Positions 33,801 through 47,000 of a DNA stretch of 64,000 bases are shown here, piece by piece (within the stretch, counting starts at the first letter, position 1; each line of letters begins with the position of its first letter). The DNA comes from Limonium bicolor (taxonomy: Eukaryota; Streptophyta; Magnoliopsida; Caryophyllales; Plumbaginaceae). The position numbers were made by a program, and so were the translations under genes. The notes under the pieces are model-generated. The model searched no databases, had not been told where the DNA came from, and worked only from the letters and a program-made list of their open reading frames with translations. The stretch spans positions 40,306,171-40,370,170 of the forward strand of contig CM041776.1 in the NCBI GenBank assembly GCA_023374045.1. Direction: 5' to 3'.

Positions 33801-36800
33801 TAAATATACCAATGATAATCATTTAGCGACCTCTGGCTCTCTTTGTTGTGGATGGCTGGAGATGAGGAGGGTGCCATCTACAAACTGGAGATGAGATGAG
33901 TTGGACCATATTTGTCCCAATATGTTAATTCAGTTCGATCTCTAGCGAGAATGAAGTTGTTCAAGAGCCACCTTAAGTATTCTGCAACGATAAATGATTA
34001 GGAGTGGAGAAATTGGGTCACCTTGATGGAGTCCTCTCTTAGGTTTGAAGGGCCAGGAAGGAACACCGTTGATGAGGATAGATATAATGGAAGTAGAAAC
34101 GATCTCGTAAATCCATTTCCTCAATCTCGAGTAAAAGTCCAGACACTCTAGGATGTGTCTTCTTAACTTTAACCAGCTAATGGTTGCATTTGCAATTAAA
34201 GGTCCTTCTAATATGTGTCTTCTTTTGATGTAAGTAGCTTAAGTCTCACCAATGATCTTGTCCATGACGAGGCTTAGGCACATTGTGAAGATTTTGGAGA
34301 TTACTTTATTTATCGCACCAATGGCGCTTATCGGTGTGAAGTATTTGATTTTTAAGGATGAGAGTGATCCATGAATGTTATGAGGTTTTTTTTACTAGAT
34401 GAAGAAGCTTTTAGATGTTTTAGGAAAATGGTTTCCAATTACGTGCCAGATATGTTTTATGAAGTTGAAGTTTAGAACATCATACCCAGGTGCTTTCTCA
34501 TTGTCACAGTTTCATACTATTTGACGAATTTAAACATCAGTTGGGATTGTGATCATATGGGATGCTTTTGGCGGGGACATCCAACGAGGGTGAATAGGGG
34601 GTACGCTTCCAAAGACACGAGGTAAGACAAACAAATTAGCGAAGAATGATGGTATCACATGCTTGATCTGCATCAGATCTAAGGTGATACGACCATCATT
34701 GATTAGGAAGGTAATCCTATTTGATTTTGCTCACAATTTTCGGTGGAAGAAAGTTTTGTTCAAGTCACCTTAAGAAATTTCTGTCTTGATATAGCTGATG
34801 CCAATGGCACTTCTATTGGCGAAGAATTTTCCACACTCGGCTCTTAATGGCTCTACATCTTGATAACCTTTCCGCATTTGGGACCAATGCCTCATCTTCA
34901 AGGGCAATTGATTCCATGACCTTGTTGGATTTCTCAAGCCTTGAATCCATGTGCCTAAAAACATTTTTATTCCAGTTCCTCACTAGGGCTTGGATTTGTC
35001 TTAGTTTTTTCTGGGTTGAGATAAGTCCATATCATTCCACTACTGGTTGAACAAAGAGGTTGAGTCTTTATGCTTGAACGAAGTTTCCATTGCCCTAATA
35101 GGTTTTGAAGCCCCAATCTGATCTGGACAAACTTATCCATAAGAACCAATGATAAAAAAGTCTACAAGGCCTTGCTTTCATAATGATATCTAGATACTGG
35201 GCCCACCATCATGGTTGTGCAAAGGCTCTATCTATTCTGCTCATGGATCCCAAGATGTCACTTACAGTGAAACCACCTATTAGATTATCCCTGAGACTTC
35301 CATTGATCTCAACCAGTTGCTAAAATCATGCATCCCTCTTGTAGTGTAGCTTTTGCTTCTCCCTCGCCTTTCTACCTTTTATGGTATCTCACTAAAATCT
35401 CTTGAGTGGTTAGGTAAAAATGGTGTTACTGGTTTCTAATTTCTCTCTACATACTCCGCTTGTCTCTTAAACACGTGAAGTCAAACACATCCATTATGAG
35501 AACTTTTTTTATGTTCTGGTTGTGTACATGCCTAATACCAATCATGATGTACATATACTAATGGTGTAAAGTAACTAATGAAATATGAACTAACTTATAC
35601 TAATTACAATATACAAATTAGTCAAGTGGGCTAGGTTGGTTGTGCAACCCATAACTTGTATCATGTAGCCCATTATTCCAATACCCCCTAAGCCGCAGGG
35701 GATCTTGATCTTCAAGACTTGGAGAATGACTTCTAGCCACGCTCATCTTTGTGAGTTAATCTTTGTAAGATCCCTGGTAGTACCTTGGTCATCAGATCGA
35801 CTAATTGAGTTAAAGTATGCGTGTATACAACATCTACTAGTCATCTTGGATCTTGTCTCGAAAAAATTTACAATCAATCTCTATGTGTTTCGTTTGCTCA
35901 AGGAAAACCGAATTTCTTGCGATATGAATAGCTTACTGATTGTCGCATTTATCTGGTATAGGTGTAACATTAATAACATCATGTTCACACAATAATCGAC
36001 TAAGCCAAGTGAGTTCTGCCGTAACATGTCGTAAAGAGTAATATTCTGCTTCTGCACTGGATAGAGAGACTGTTGTTTGTTTCATTGTCTTCCAGGAGAT
36101 TGAACTATCCCAAGAAAATTATATAGCCCAAGACCGACTTCCTTGTGTTTGGGCAGGACGCCCAATCCAAGTCACAGTATGCAATGAGATCAAGTTGAGA
36201 TTTGGGTGATTTATTCAGAATGATCCTATAGGTCATGGTTCCCTTTATATAGCAAAGTAGTGGAGCGCTGCCTCCATGAGCATGTCACTTGGACGTTGCA
36301 TGTGTTGACTTAGAACTTTCATAATGAAACTGATATCTTAACTAGTGTTAGAGAGGTAAATAAACTTTCCTACTAACTGTCGGTAAAAAGTTGGATCTTC
36401 CAAAGGAACACCTTCTATGCAAAGGAGCTGGGTCCCAACTATCATAGGCCCGACAGTATCTCGGCGTGTGTCACAACCATACTCTTTGATCAAATCCATG
36501 CAGAACTTACATTGTGTTAATATAACACCTCGTGAGGTAGGGACATATTCTATCCCAAGAAAATAGCGCAAACCGCATAAGTCCTTGATTTGAAAATTCA
36601 TGTCAAGGGCCTGTTTGACATTGTCGATATCCTCTTGACAATTTCCAACCAATAGCATATCATCAACATATACCGCAAGATATAATCGACAATCACCTTG
36701 TTTCTTGTATGCCAAGGAATAATCATTTTGGATTGTTGGAAGCCAAGAGTTCTGACAAATTTAGCCAATTTCGAGAACCATTGTCTAGAAGCTTATTTTA

Positions 36801-39800
36801 AACCATACAATGATTATTAAGAAGGCATGCGTTGTTACGCCTGTTGCTACAAGACCGGGAGGGATTTTCACATAAACTTCTCAGAGGTCCCCATGAAGAA
36901 AGGCGTTGTTCACGTCCAATTGATTGATATTATGTCCTTTGTAAGAGCTACAGTGATAATAGCTCAGATAGTGGCCATTTTAACCACGGGAGAAATGGTC
37001 TCATGGTAGTCAAAGCCATGTCCCTGGCTAAATTCTTTAGCGACAAGACGGGCTTTGTAGCTCTCTAATGTTCCATCAGATTTCTGTTTAACTTTGTACA
37101 CTCATTTAGACCCCCACAACTTTCTTGTTCTTGGGGTAAGTCGACAACAATCCAAGTTTTATTTTCTTCTAGAGCATGTAATTCGCGTTGCATGGCTTCA
37201 CGCCATTCTGAGTGTTGTATTGCCTCTTGATAGCTCTCCAGTTCTTGGATATATTTGATAGAAACATTGTCTCGAGGCACAACTACAACAAAGGTCTTAA
37301 GAGGATGAGTGTCTGTAGAATTTCGCAATGTAAAAGATTCATGTGGCCTTTTGCATGGCCAAAACACGTTCTTCAAGGATATCATTGAAAAGAGCATTGC
37401 AAATGTAATCTTCAAGGTAACTAGGCTTGTGTGTCTCTCTTCGTGAGCGGCAAACTTCATGATTTGATATGGTAACAGGGTGTAGAGAATCCTGCTGCAC
37501 GTGCTCATGGTGAGGATTGATCTTAGAAGTTGACATGTTCTTATCTTCATCAAATGCCCATGCATGCATTTGATTATTTCTCGATTTCCTTTTGAACAAT
37601 ATCCTCAACAACATGTAGTAGAAACAGAAATATATTAGCAAGAAATTTCACATCTCGATATGGATTGTCATGCTCAAAACTTTGTGCCCCTTTCCTAGGT
37701 TCTTCTCCAAGATAAATACAAGATTATGCTCTTGGATTGAAGTTATGTCCCTTTTCTCCTACAATGGTCTTGTAGCATAAACAACCAAAGGGCTTAATAT
37801 CTTCATATATTGGTCTAACATTATAGAAGATTTTGTATGGTGTTTGGCCTCCTAAAACCTTAGAAGGTAATTTGTTAATGAGATAAGCGGCGTGAAGAAT
37901 ACACTTACCCCGATATTCAAACGGAACTTGAGACTGAAAAAATATAGTCCTTGCTATTTCAAGAAGATATTAGTGTCGCCTTTCAACAACAACATTTTGC
38001 TGAGGCGTGTAGGCATAGGTTGTCTGGTGTATAATCCCTTACTTGGTAAAAAGTATTTTTCCTTCATTAGAACTCTTGAGTTCTTTAGCATTGTCACTTC
38101 ATATAACTTTAATTTTCTATCAAATTGTCTCTCGACCATTTTGACACAATTAACAATTGCTACCCATGCTTCTACTTTCTGTTTCCACAATTGAACCCAT
38201 GCAACTCTCATTTTATCAACAATGAAGCAAACAAAGTGTTTATAACCATTGTATGTGCTTGTTTGGAAAGGACCCCATACATCTAGATGTACCATATCAA
38301 AAACTTTATATGTTCTAATCTCAGAACGTCGAAGGGGAAGACGTTGGGCACGAGATTTGTAAAATATGTCACAAGCAAAATCAGATGAAAAATCATTCTG
38401 TTTTAATAACTGCATCTGAACAAGTTTATGATAAGGTACATGTCCCAACTTTATATGATTGATTCAACAGTTTTTGTGTCAAAGTTTACAAAACCCATCT
38501 AACTCCTAGCCTGAAGTTTTCGTGAGAACCACTAATTTATCTTCGCCTGATTCAGCACATATAAACCGTCTTGATCCAAACCAATCATCCCAGTCCTTTT
38601 GCTAGTAGGGTCATAAATAACACAATTTTCAGCGTCAAATGTCAAAGATTGGCGCACTTGTTTTACCATCTTTTTTACAGAGATCAGGTTAAACATAAAG
38701 TCTGGGATGAACAACACTCCTTTCAGCCAAAAATTTCTCCTATCCTCTCATCTCCCGCTATACTAATTTCTTGCGGTCTTCCATCAGGCAAGATAATAGA
38801 CCGTTTGCAACTTAATTTTCTCGAGTCCGTAAACAGAGATCGAGCCCTAGACATATGGTCAGTTGCACCAGTGCTTAGGACCCATTTTCCAGTAAATGCA
38901 CCATTGCTATACAAAGCCTTACTAATGACACACAACTTACTGGTAGAGAGGGCATATCGATTACCTAAAAAGTGACAGAAATCTATCTCTCCTATTTTCG
39001 AGTTATCCTCACTATTTCGAATGATATTTGCATTTTACTGAATTTCTTCACGGGTAAAACCTCTCACTAAAGCTCCAATTTCATCTGTGTTCTCTTCTTC
39101 TCTGACCATGCCTGCTATTCCCTTCTTGTTTCTTTGCACTAGCACCCTCTCTTTTCTATGGAGATGGAAACACTCATCGACAATGTGTCCTGTTCTTTTA
39201 CAGTGACTACACTACAATTTTACATAACACTCCTCAAGAGTATGCCCTTCTTTTTTACAGTAGCCACAAACCCTTGTGTTCTTGTCTTTATTTTTCCCAA
39301 AACGGGTTCATCGGAGCGGACTTGAAGAACCAACAGACACGATAGATTCCACCGCTCCAGTTTTACGATTATTGGCAGTACTCATAAACGACATCATTGT
39401 CTGCTTCTTTTCCTTTATTTCTCTATACTTCTCCTCGTGAATCAGATGTGCATAAGCTCACTCCAAGGTCGGTGTCTCCTTCATCGCTAGAATCTGGCCC
39501 CAAATATGGTCGAAGCTCTTGTCCAGCCCCATCAAGAAGTGGATGAGACGATCTTCTTCTTTCTGTTTGAGAAGAAGTTCCTTCGCTTCATCTGTGCAAT
39601 CAGTAGGGGACGCACCAAATCTAATTCCACCCAAATCATCTTTGATTTTCCAAAGTATTCTATCACTGTATCTTGCCTCTGTTTCAATTCTACAAGCGAT
39701 TGTTTTGAGGCTATGTATGGTAGCCAGATTTCGCTGCTCAAACCTTTCACAGAGGTAGTCCCAAATCTTAATCCAAGAACCGACCAGCGCGCTTGCTCTT

Positions 39801-41651
39801 ATCCAAGCTCCTAGTTGAAGAAGATCATCCAAGCCAAGACGTTTTATAGTGCCATCATAAAACCATGTTTATTCTTTGGTCTGAGAGAAGCACTCATCGA
39901 CCACTTCCAAGTGATGAAGCCAGTGCCATTGAATTTCTGCGCATGCAACGATCCCGTTTGTTCTTAGGCATGAACATATAAAGGATCGTCTGAATCAATT
40001 TATTGTTTCATCGATGTAGGGTCTTGCACTCCTTTTCCTGTGTCGCTCGCCATTGACAAAGAATTTCAACCTTGCCGTGATGCCATAAAGAGGGAAGGTG
40101 CTAAGAGGAAAGTAATTTCAAAACTTTGAGAAGAGTTTTGTTATGTTGTGGTTGTATACTAATGGTGTAAAGTACTAAGAGATAAAGTAGAAACAAAAGA
40201 TAAAGATTAGAAACAAGTGAAAATCTGAACGAACTTAAACTAATTACAATATACAAAATAGTCAAGTATGTTGTGTTGTGTTGTGTTGTGCAGCCCATGA
40301 CTTGTATCACGTAGCCCATTATTCTAATAATAATGTATAGGCCTTTTACCTTTTTGTACTTAAATTAGATTTCAGATTAGTAACTGTTCATGTGTTAAGT
40401 TGGTTTGTGAATAACCATACGGCTGACAAATTACTCGATTAGTATAGAGATTGAGTATATAGAATCTTTCATAAGTTATTGATTTTGACTGCAGGCGAGT
40501 TGTTGGGACTTGAGTATTGTATTCCGCCCTTCGACTTCAACCTGAATGAGATTCAACAGAATGATAGCAGGCCCCTACAGGGCGTTGACTACGCATCTGG
40601 CGGAGCTACAATTCTCGCCACTAGTTTAGCGGTATATATTACAATACATAATAGGGAAATTTCACCAAATACCACTGAGTTTTTGCTTAATTCATGATAT
40701 ACCACTGTGTTTCAAAAATTACACAGGATAACACCGAGTTTTTACTTATTTCACCAGATAACACTCTGTCACATATTTCGTTAACTTCTCCGTTAATATC
40801 CCTAAAAAAATACTAAACTACCCTATTATTAGTTAAATTAAGGTGGTATCTTATTTATCAATATGACAGTTCATTGTGAGGCAATTAATAACATGAGTAT
40901 TTTGTCATTTTCTAGGAAAAATAACAAAGAAGTTAACATAATATGGGACAGAGTGTTATCTGGTGAAATAAGTAAAAACTCAATGTTATCCTGTGTAATT
41001 TTAAAAACACAGTGGTATATCGTGAATTAAGCAAAAACTCAATGGTATTTGGTGAAATTTCCCTACATAATATATATCGAATTCATCATCTTTTGATTTG
41101 ACCCAGTAGATATTTATACTACTGCATTACAAAGTTAAATGATCGAAAGGATGACTAATAGTAGCTATTTAACCTAATGTAGGTCAACGTTTTAACCTTT
41201 GACAAGCAGATACTAGCACATAAGTTCGTTGTGGACAAACTTCGTGCTAAGGGGATTTCTTCAATACAAAATTTGTTAAGAAAATCCTTATACACGGTGA
41301 GTATTGGAGTTAATGATTACATCGATCTCTACATTCCTCTTTCAGCTACCCCAGATATCTTTGCTGCTAAGGTTCCGGGATATACCAAGACTCTTATTGA
41401 CAACTATAGAGAACAAATAGAGGTATGTCTTTGTAACTTCTTTTGAAACAGATATACTTCTATGGGAGACAAAATTTTGATTTACTTATATGGATATTAT
41501 TCAATTTATATGCATTAAGTATTTCTCAAAACCATTATTAAAAAACTTAACTTGAGCTGCCTTCCTATTTTATAGTCTCTTTATGACCTCGGCGCGAGGA
41601 AAATAGCATTATTTGGGCAGCTACTGTTGGGTGTTGCCTTTCATTGTTGAT
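30870..41651 (+). CDS. GDSL esterase/lipase, exons 1-4 (cut by gap)
   Basis: Exons 30870-31113, 40495-40631, 41183-41422 and 41576-41651 join in frame with GT-AG borders and give about 232 residues of a family that usually has 350-370. Residues 1-24 form a hydrophobic signal peptide, suggesting secretion. Block I is FCFGDSISDVG with the nucleophilic Ser, block II is GVDYASGGATIL, and block III is SIGVNDYIDLY (GxND, oxyanion Asn). The Asp-His block V near the C-terminus would be in exon 5, which is missing; I did not find it right of the gap. Exon 4 begins SLYDLGARKIALFG, as in relatives, but then goes out of frame and stops at about 41648. This may be an error at the contig end or a real mutation. 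Intron 1 is 9.4 kb and filled with transposons. The gene may act on cuticle or wall esters, but that is inferred from the family only. Confidence 0.8.
31839..31894 (+). mobile_element. Tiny retroposed fragment with A-tail and 14-bp target duplication
   Basis: AGGTGAGACTTGGT occurs at 31825-31838 and 31895-31908. The 56 bp between them end in AATTTTTTTTAAAAAAA. Direct repeats of this length around an A-terminated insert fit target-primed reverse transcription. Confidence 0.45.
31910..35420 (-). mobile_element. Degenerate L1-type LINE in intron 1, antisense to the gene
   Basis: Several minus-strand fragments lie in the order of a plant L1 ORF2. At 34964-34770 is a pre-RT segment resembling the region before the polymerase. 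At 34124-33942, SIISILINGVPSWPFKPKRG followed by LHQGDPISPLL is the RT block. At 33661-33449, the post-RT segment ends in YYMSLIKIPKNIIHQINKLQ. At about 32284-31934 is a possible zinc-binding RT tail. Stops and shifts are frequent, the endonuclease is not clear, and the ends are approximate. Confidence 0.65.
35507..40326 (-). mobile_element. Ty1/copia element, near full length but decayed, in intron 1
   Basis: The LTRs of about 180-190 bp are 35507-35680 and 40139-40326; both contain ACTAATTACAATATACAAA and TGTATCATGTAGCCCATTAT-like segments. The internal region on the minus strand has the copia order gag, protease, integrase, reverse transcriptase, RNase H. The polypurine tract is at about 35681-35695 (minus CTTAGGGGGTAT). 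The LTRs are clearly diverged and the target duplications are not recognisable, so it is an old copy. It is antisense to the host gene. Confidence 0.75.
35700..40053 (-). pseudogene. Copia gag-pol with many stops and frameshifts
   Basis: Gag starts at about 40053 (MASDTGKGVQDP) and includes SLKTIACRIETEARYSDRIL and LLLKQKEEDRLIHFLMGLDK at 39832-39458. CCHC knuckles follow at about 39290-39165. Protease: STGATDHMSRARSLFTDSRK at 38935-38723, with Thr next to Gly in the usual D-S-G-A motif and Ser in place of the catalytic Asp. Integrase: GHVPYHKL and VHLDVWGPFQTSTYNGYKHF at 38448-37954. Reverse transcriptase: SEWREAMQRELHALEENKTW (37565-37065) and LYLAVYVDDMLLVGN (36715-36338). RNase H: LSSAEAEYYSL near 36050-36020. 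In-frame stops are numerous. Confidence 0.75.
40654..41063. mobile_element. MITE with long TIRs and perfect 9-bp duplication (Mutator-like)
   Basis: A 410 bp element begins GGGAAATTTCACCAAATACC and ends with the inverse GGTATTTGGTGAAATTTCCC. The inverted repeats extend about 150 bp on each side with few mismatches. TACATAATA flanks it at 40645-40653 and 41064-41072. It lies in intron 2 of the GDSL gene, just after the splice donor, and encodes nothing. Confidence 0.9.
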
Positions 41652-42151
41652 NNNNNNNNNNNNNNNNNNNNNNNNNNNNNNNNNNNNNNNNNNNNNNNNN
41701 NNNNNNNNNNNNNNNNNNNNNNNNNNNNNNNNNNNNNNNNNNNNNNNNNNNNNNNNNNNNNNNNNNNNNNNNNNNNNNNNNNNNNNNNNNNNNNNNNNNN
41801 NNNNNNNNNNNNNNNNNNNNNNNNNNNNNNNNNNNNNNNNNNNNNNNNNNNNNNNNNNNNNNNNNNNNNNNNNNNNNNNNNNNNNNNNNNNNNNNNNNNN
41901 NNNNNNNNNNNNNNNNNNNNNNNNNNNNNNNNNNNNNNNNNNNNNNNNNNNNNNNNNNNNNNNNNNNNNNNNNNNNNNNNNNNNNNNNNNNNNNNNNNNN
42001 NNNNNNNNNNNNNNNNNNNNNNNNNNNNNNNNNNNNNNNNNNNNNNNNNNNNNNNNNNNNNNNNNNNNNNNNNNNNNNNNNNNNNNNNNNNNNNNNNNNN
42101 NNNNNNNNNNNNNNNNNNNNNNNNNNNNNNNNNNNNNNNNNNNNNNNNNNN
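41652..42151. other. Assembly gap of exactly 500 N
   Basis: A placeholder gap that cuts exon 4 of the GDSL gene. The sequence to the right is internal sequence of element X and contains no recognisable GDSL exon. Confidence 0.98.
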
Positions 42152-44064
42152 CATGTACTAGTATATCATAAACTTATTGGAATACTCATTTGGGAACCTA
42201 TATACAAATCAAGAGGGTTATAATACATGAGTATGTATATACTATATATACATGAATGAACAAATATATATATGTACACACCTAGAGGCATGTACAGTTA
42301 GAGGATTTGAACGACTAATCTAAAGACTTAGATGGTGACACTAGTCAATGAATTGATTGCCAGAGGACTATGAACAAATGGGATAAGAATTCAAATGTGA
42401 ATAATTGTCTGATCGTGTAAATCAGACGTGCAAAGTTGAACTCGACCCTGGCCAGGTCAAGTGACACTGAGCACAAATTTGGGTGAAGGGGTAGTCCAAC
42501 ACTTACGCTGATCACGTCGATGTTGGATGATTCCCGAAACCTCCTACAAGTGGACACACGAACTACAAATAAATGGGAAATCTTATTAGTCAAGACTAGA
42601 AAAGTACGAAGGATGGGATATCGGTATTAGATGGTACGAGCGGATAGAATACACTGATACATTATTCGAAACCTTGGGATTACAAATATGAGGAGACTTG
42701 AAATGATGCGATGTAACTATTAACCTAAAGGTCACCACATAAAATACATACTATCGCAATCAAATGCAAAAGGTAACCGGTAATAGTCCATTAATTTAGT
42801 TCCTACGAACAATGGTGATGATAAGGAAACTAAGTATCCTATGTTATACGGTTTACAATTATAGAGACTTCTAACATATATAATTCAGTAACCTTTTGGC
42901 TGAAACTAATTGAGGACAACCAGAAATATCAAGGCCATAATATGGCTGAAAAATAAAAGTTAATTGAAGACGAAGAAAACTCCGACTTGACGGTACACAT
43001 TAAAGCATAAATAGATAGTAATGCTAAGAGATTAAATTACCTGTCTGCATATAATTATGATCGGTAATACAAAATAAACATGTTGTTATAACAATAAGGT
43101 CAACCAGAAAGAATAACTCAGACGCTTAAAGGCGCACTAAAAGCATGAACTTCTGACCTTCTATAAAATTAAGCCATCCACCCCCCCGGAAGACATAGTA
43201 AGGGAAAACTAAACCCGAAGGTAATCAGAGTCGCACAGCAGAAGCTGGTGGATCGCATCTCACACTTCCCAATTGATAGGATTATAAAGTGAGTTACATT
43301 GCACAGGAACAAGAAAGCCCATGAGACTTAAACATCTTGAACCAAGATTCAAGGAAGATATAATAAGGATTACGTGGGCGTAATCCATTTTTAAGAGGGG
43401 TAGGCGAGTTACGTTTTTACTGGGTTATTGCCCGTTTTGTGGTGTTGTTTTGCGTGCTATGTGTGTGGATTGGTTTAAATGCATGGTAGTTATGAATGAA
43501 TGACTTGCTCATCTGACTTCTATGAGTACGGTACATGAATAGTATGGGTATATTGAACTTGGTGAAGCCACAGATGTGGCGTTGTGCTAATAAGCACAAA
43601 CAGTGAAGTAGAACTATGGAATTTGCGGGACATGATCCTTTGGTTAGAGAGAACGAATTTGGGACTTAATCCTTTCACTATGGTAGGTCTGTGTGTATGA
43701 ATGTGTGCAGAATTATGTAGGTATTGTATTGGATGTACATGGTGCAATGAATGAATGTTGTATGTTGGTTGTTTATGGGGTGGTATGCTGATTGTTGGCA
43801 TAGATGTGCTTTAAACACTTGAGATGTATTGGGTGATGTGTACGTGAACTGTTGTGCATGTATGTCCCTTGGGACTGGTGATATATACATGTATGTGTGA
43901 TTGGTTTGGATTGGAAAACTAGTGGTAGAATGGAATGTTAAGAAAGTGTTGGAACTTTAGAGTTGATAGGATTGGGTGGATTAGAACTTTGAAATTTGTT
44001 GGGTAGTCAGATACATATCCGGTTTAGACAACTTCGGGACGAAGTTCTTTTAAGGGGGGTAGGT
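42152..44064 (+). other. Internal region of element X, 3' part, non-coding
   Basis: No protein domain is visible. Near the end, ACTTCGGGACGAAGTTCTTTTAAG and the G-run resemble the last codons and 3' end of Tekay/Del chromovirus polyproteins. This suggests X descends from that lineage and has lost gag-pol. A small inverted repeat, GGATTACGTGGGCGTAATCC, lies at about 43368-43387. Confidence 0.6.
44051..44064 (+). other. Polypurine tract of element X
   Basis: AAGGGGGGTAGGT directly precedes the 3' LTR start TGAAACACCCC. Confidence 0.75.
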
Positions 44065-47000
44065 TGAAACACCCCTAATAATTAAAACGCATGAAATCAT
44101 GAATTTGTGTGGTATGTTCCATAAACCGGCCACATTAATATAACCATGGTGTATAACTTATAATCTACGATACTAAGTGGCATACATATGTCTGTGAAGG
44201 AGATAGATAGGCACATTGTAATTTGGCCTTAGTCAATACATGTAGCAAAAATAAATTATTCCATGATAGGACATTTGGAATAACACATGTTACGGTAATA
44301 TATTAGATGAACATGTGCAAATGACTTTATTACATAAACACTTGTGCTCACCAAACTACATCCCTTGACTCTAGGGTTGAACTAATTACACAGGTATTAT
44401 AAAATTTTATTATAAGACTATAATGAAATCATCCCCACTGGTGTGATATCTGGAAATCTTGCAATTTCACTATCATCAATTTAACTATTCAAGAATTCTA
44501 CAAGTCCCACTAATGTAAGACAATAATGAAGTTAAAAAAAACCCACTAGGTCTACGTAGCTAGCTCGATAACCTTACAAATCTCACCAAGCCCCACACTT
44601 AACCATTACCCAGCCCATACACTACAACCGATTGTATCTACCAAGGCTCATTAGCCTTCCATTCTTCCCCACACATAATTCTAAATTGTAACCGATCAGT
44701 CTAGGAAATACATTAACACAAACTAAACATTCACTAATCTCTCCAATCTCCCAATCCCCGCATGCATATACCTCCCAGCCCTCGCAACCAGTGCCCTTTC
44801 CTTCTCGCTTTGGTGTACCCCGATGGAGAACCCACTCTGCAGTGCACCTTCTCCTATTCCTTCACTGCTTGCGCAAGCCCAGAGAAACTCTTTAGATTCC
44901 CCAAGTCTGGTGCATGAAGCGAATGTTAAAACTTCAAAAAAATCTGGAGCTAGTGGTCACAAAACAGCAAGCTGGGAATGTATCGGGTGAGGAGCTGGAA
45001 CAACATAAGACTACCTGGCAAAGGTAACCGACAACCAACCTTTCTCCCCCCAGTTCCTTGCTGTCTGTTCGAAACTTTCATACTCTAACTTCCCATCTCC
45101 TGCAATCTTCTTGCGCAACAACCCCTGGAGATGTCTCAGCGAAGTGTAACAAAAACCCACGCCATCCCATTTGAGACATTAATGCAAGGTAAACGCTCCT
45201 TAATTCCTTATGCCTTTGTTCCTTTCCTCTGTTTGTTGTTGCCCGAAAATCTGTGCTCAAAACTCACTAAGCCTTTCACCTTCCTCGCAAGAACCTTGCA
45301 TGCAAACACACGGGTTGAATCTCTGGGAAAACCTCGAGCAAGAACCCGCTGCAGAAATCTTTCGAAAGGTATTCACAACAAACTAAAACTCTGGTTGTTC
45401 CACTTCCTTGTCTTCCTTCCCTCTGTTCAGTTCTGCCTGAGAACTCTGCTTATCTAATCTCCTATTGTTCCTTTTTTCGCGTTTCGCATATGATCCTAGC
45501 TGGCGAACCAACTGGTGGGATCCCTGAAGTTGTGAACAGAACCCTCTACGCAACTCTTGGAGGCCAGACCGAGAAACCAGTAAGCTAACTAAACTTTAAA
45601 CTTCCACCCCCCATCAATTGTTTTCCGAAACACCAGTGTTAACTTCCACCTCCTTGTCAAACCTGTGCATGCATGAATTCCACCTGGAGAACCGATGCAA
45701 TGTTGTGCCAAAAAGCACCCAGAAACTGATCCAAACTGCCTTGCAATCTGATCCAAGGTAAGGCAATGAATTGACATTTTCCATGTATTCTGCTCCTGTC
45801 GTTTTGTTTTAACACCACTAAAGACAACACCAAATCTGAAATCTTCTCCTTGCGCATGGCCGGTTGTGGAGCCAAGGTTCCTTAGTCCAACCACTAACCA
45901 AAACAGCAAGGAAAACCCAGCTTGAACTACTCAAGGTTGTTGACTAAACTCATAGCTATTTTGTGTTTGGAAATCTGATGTATTATGTCGATGTTGTAAC
46001 CCTCAGCCCATTCTTGTTCGTGTCTGAAAACTAAACTAGAACCTGTTTGATCTGCTATTCGTAGGTTTACCGTCCAACATGCTAACAAACGCCTAGAAAA
46101 AAAAACTGGTTGAGTAAAAGGATTGATATGAGAGTCTAAGGGTGATAATCAGATCAGATCAGAGCCGAGTAGTGTATGTCCCAGTTCTGGAAAGTTTGAG
46201 TATTTGTGACGTGAGAACAATGATAGGTAAACTGGTATAGAAATGAGGTTCAAATTCTGTAGCTTATACCTCTGTGCAAACGAGTTCCAGGAACAATATT
46301 AAGGTGAAATTGATTGAATGATAAGCTTAAGAACTTAACTTAACAATTTGGGCTAAGTGTAAATAAGCCTGGGATGTTATAGAAACCAAAAACACATTAA
46401 GAAGTGAAAGAAGAAGTAGTATGCAGGAACGTGTTTCAGTTCTGCAACCTTTTCGGTTTCTTTTCAGTTTCTAGTTCTGTATAAGTGAGTTTTAGTAGAG
46501 TGGTCATTATGTTTTGGTGGTTCTAAATTAAAAACAAGACTTACTAGAGCACGTAACCAAGTGCGCATATATTGGAAGTTTAGAAATCTGTGAAGCAAAC
46601 TAAACTGAAGCTATATGAAGTGGGAAACAAGATGATGTGTTTATGGTTTTCTGTAATTGGTAGCTTCCGTATAGCTGAATCACAAAAATGTTAAGAGCGT
46701 GGTAGTGGGTTGAGTTTAAAATTAAAACATTGCTCAAAGGGGTGAAACCAGTTGGTATACTCATTCGGAAGCTTTGAAGTCAGTTAGCTACTCAATTAAG
46801 GAAGAAAGGAGAATAAACATACAAACCTTGCTGTAGATTGTCGATTTCTGTTGTTCTGTACAATTAAGTTACAGGAGTTGTAACAGTGTCGAACTAGCTT
46901 AATAATAAACCCAAGACCTAGTTAATGCATTAGGCTAGGTTGGTAAAACACTTTGGGGTGAGTTAGACAGCAGCTTGGTAACTTAAACATGGAGTAGGAT

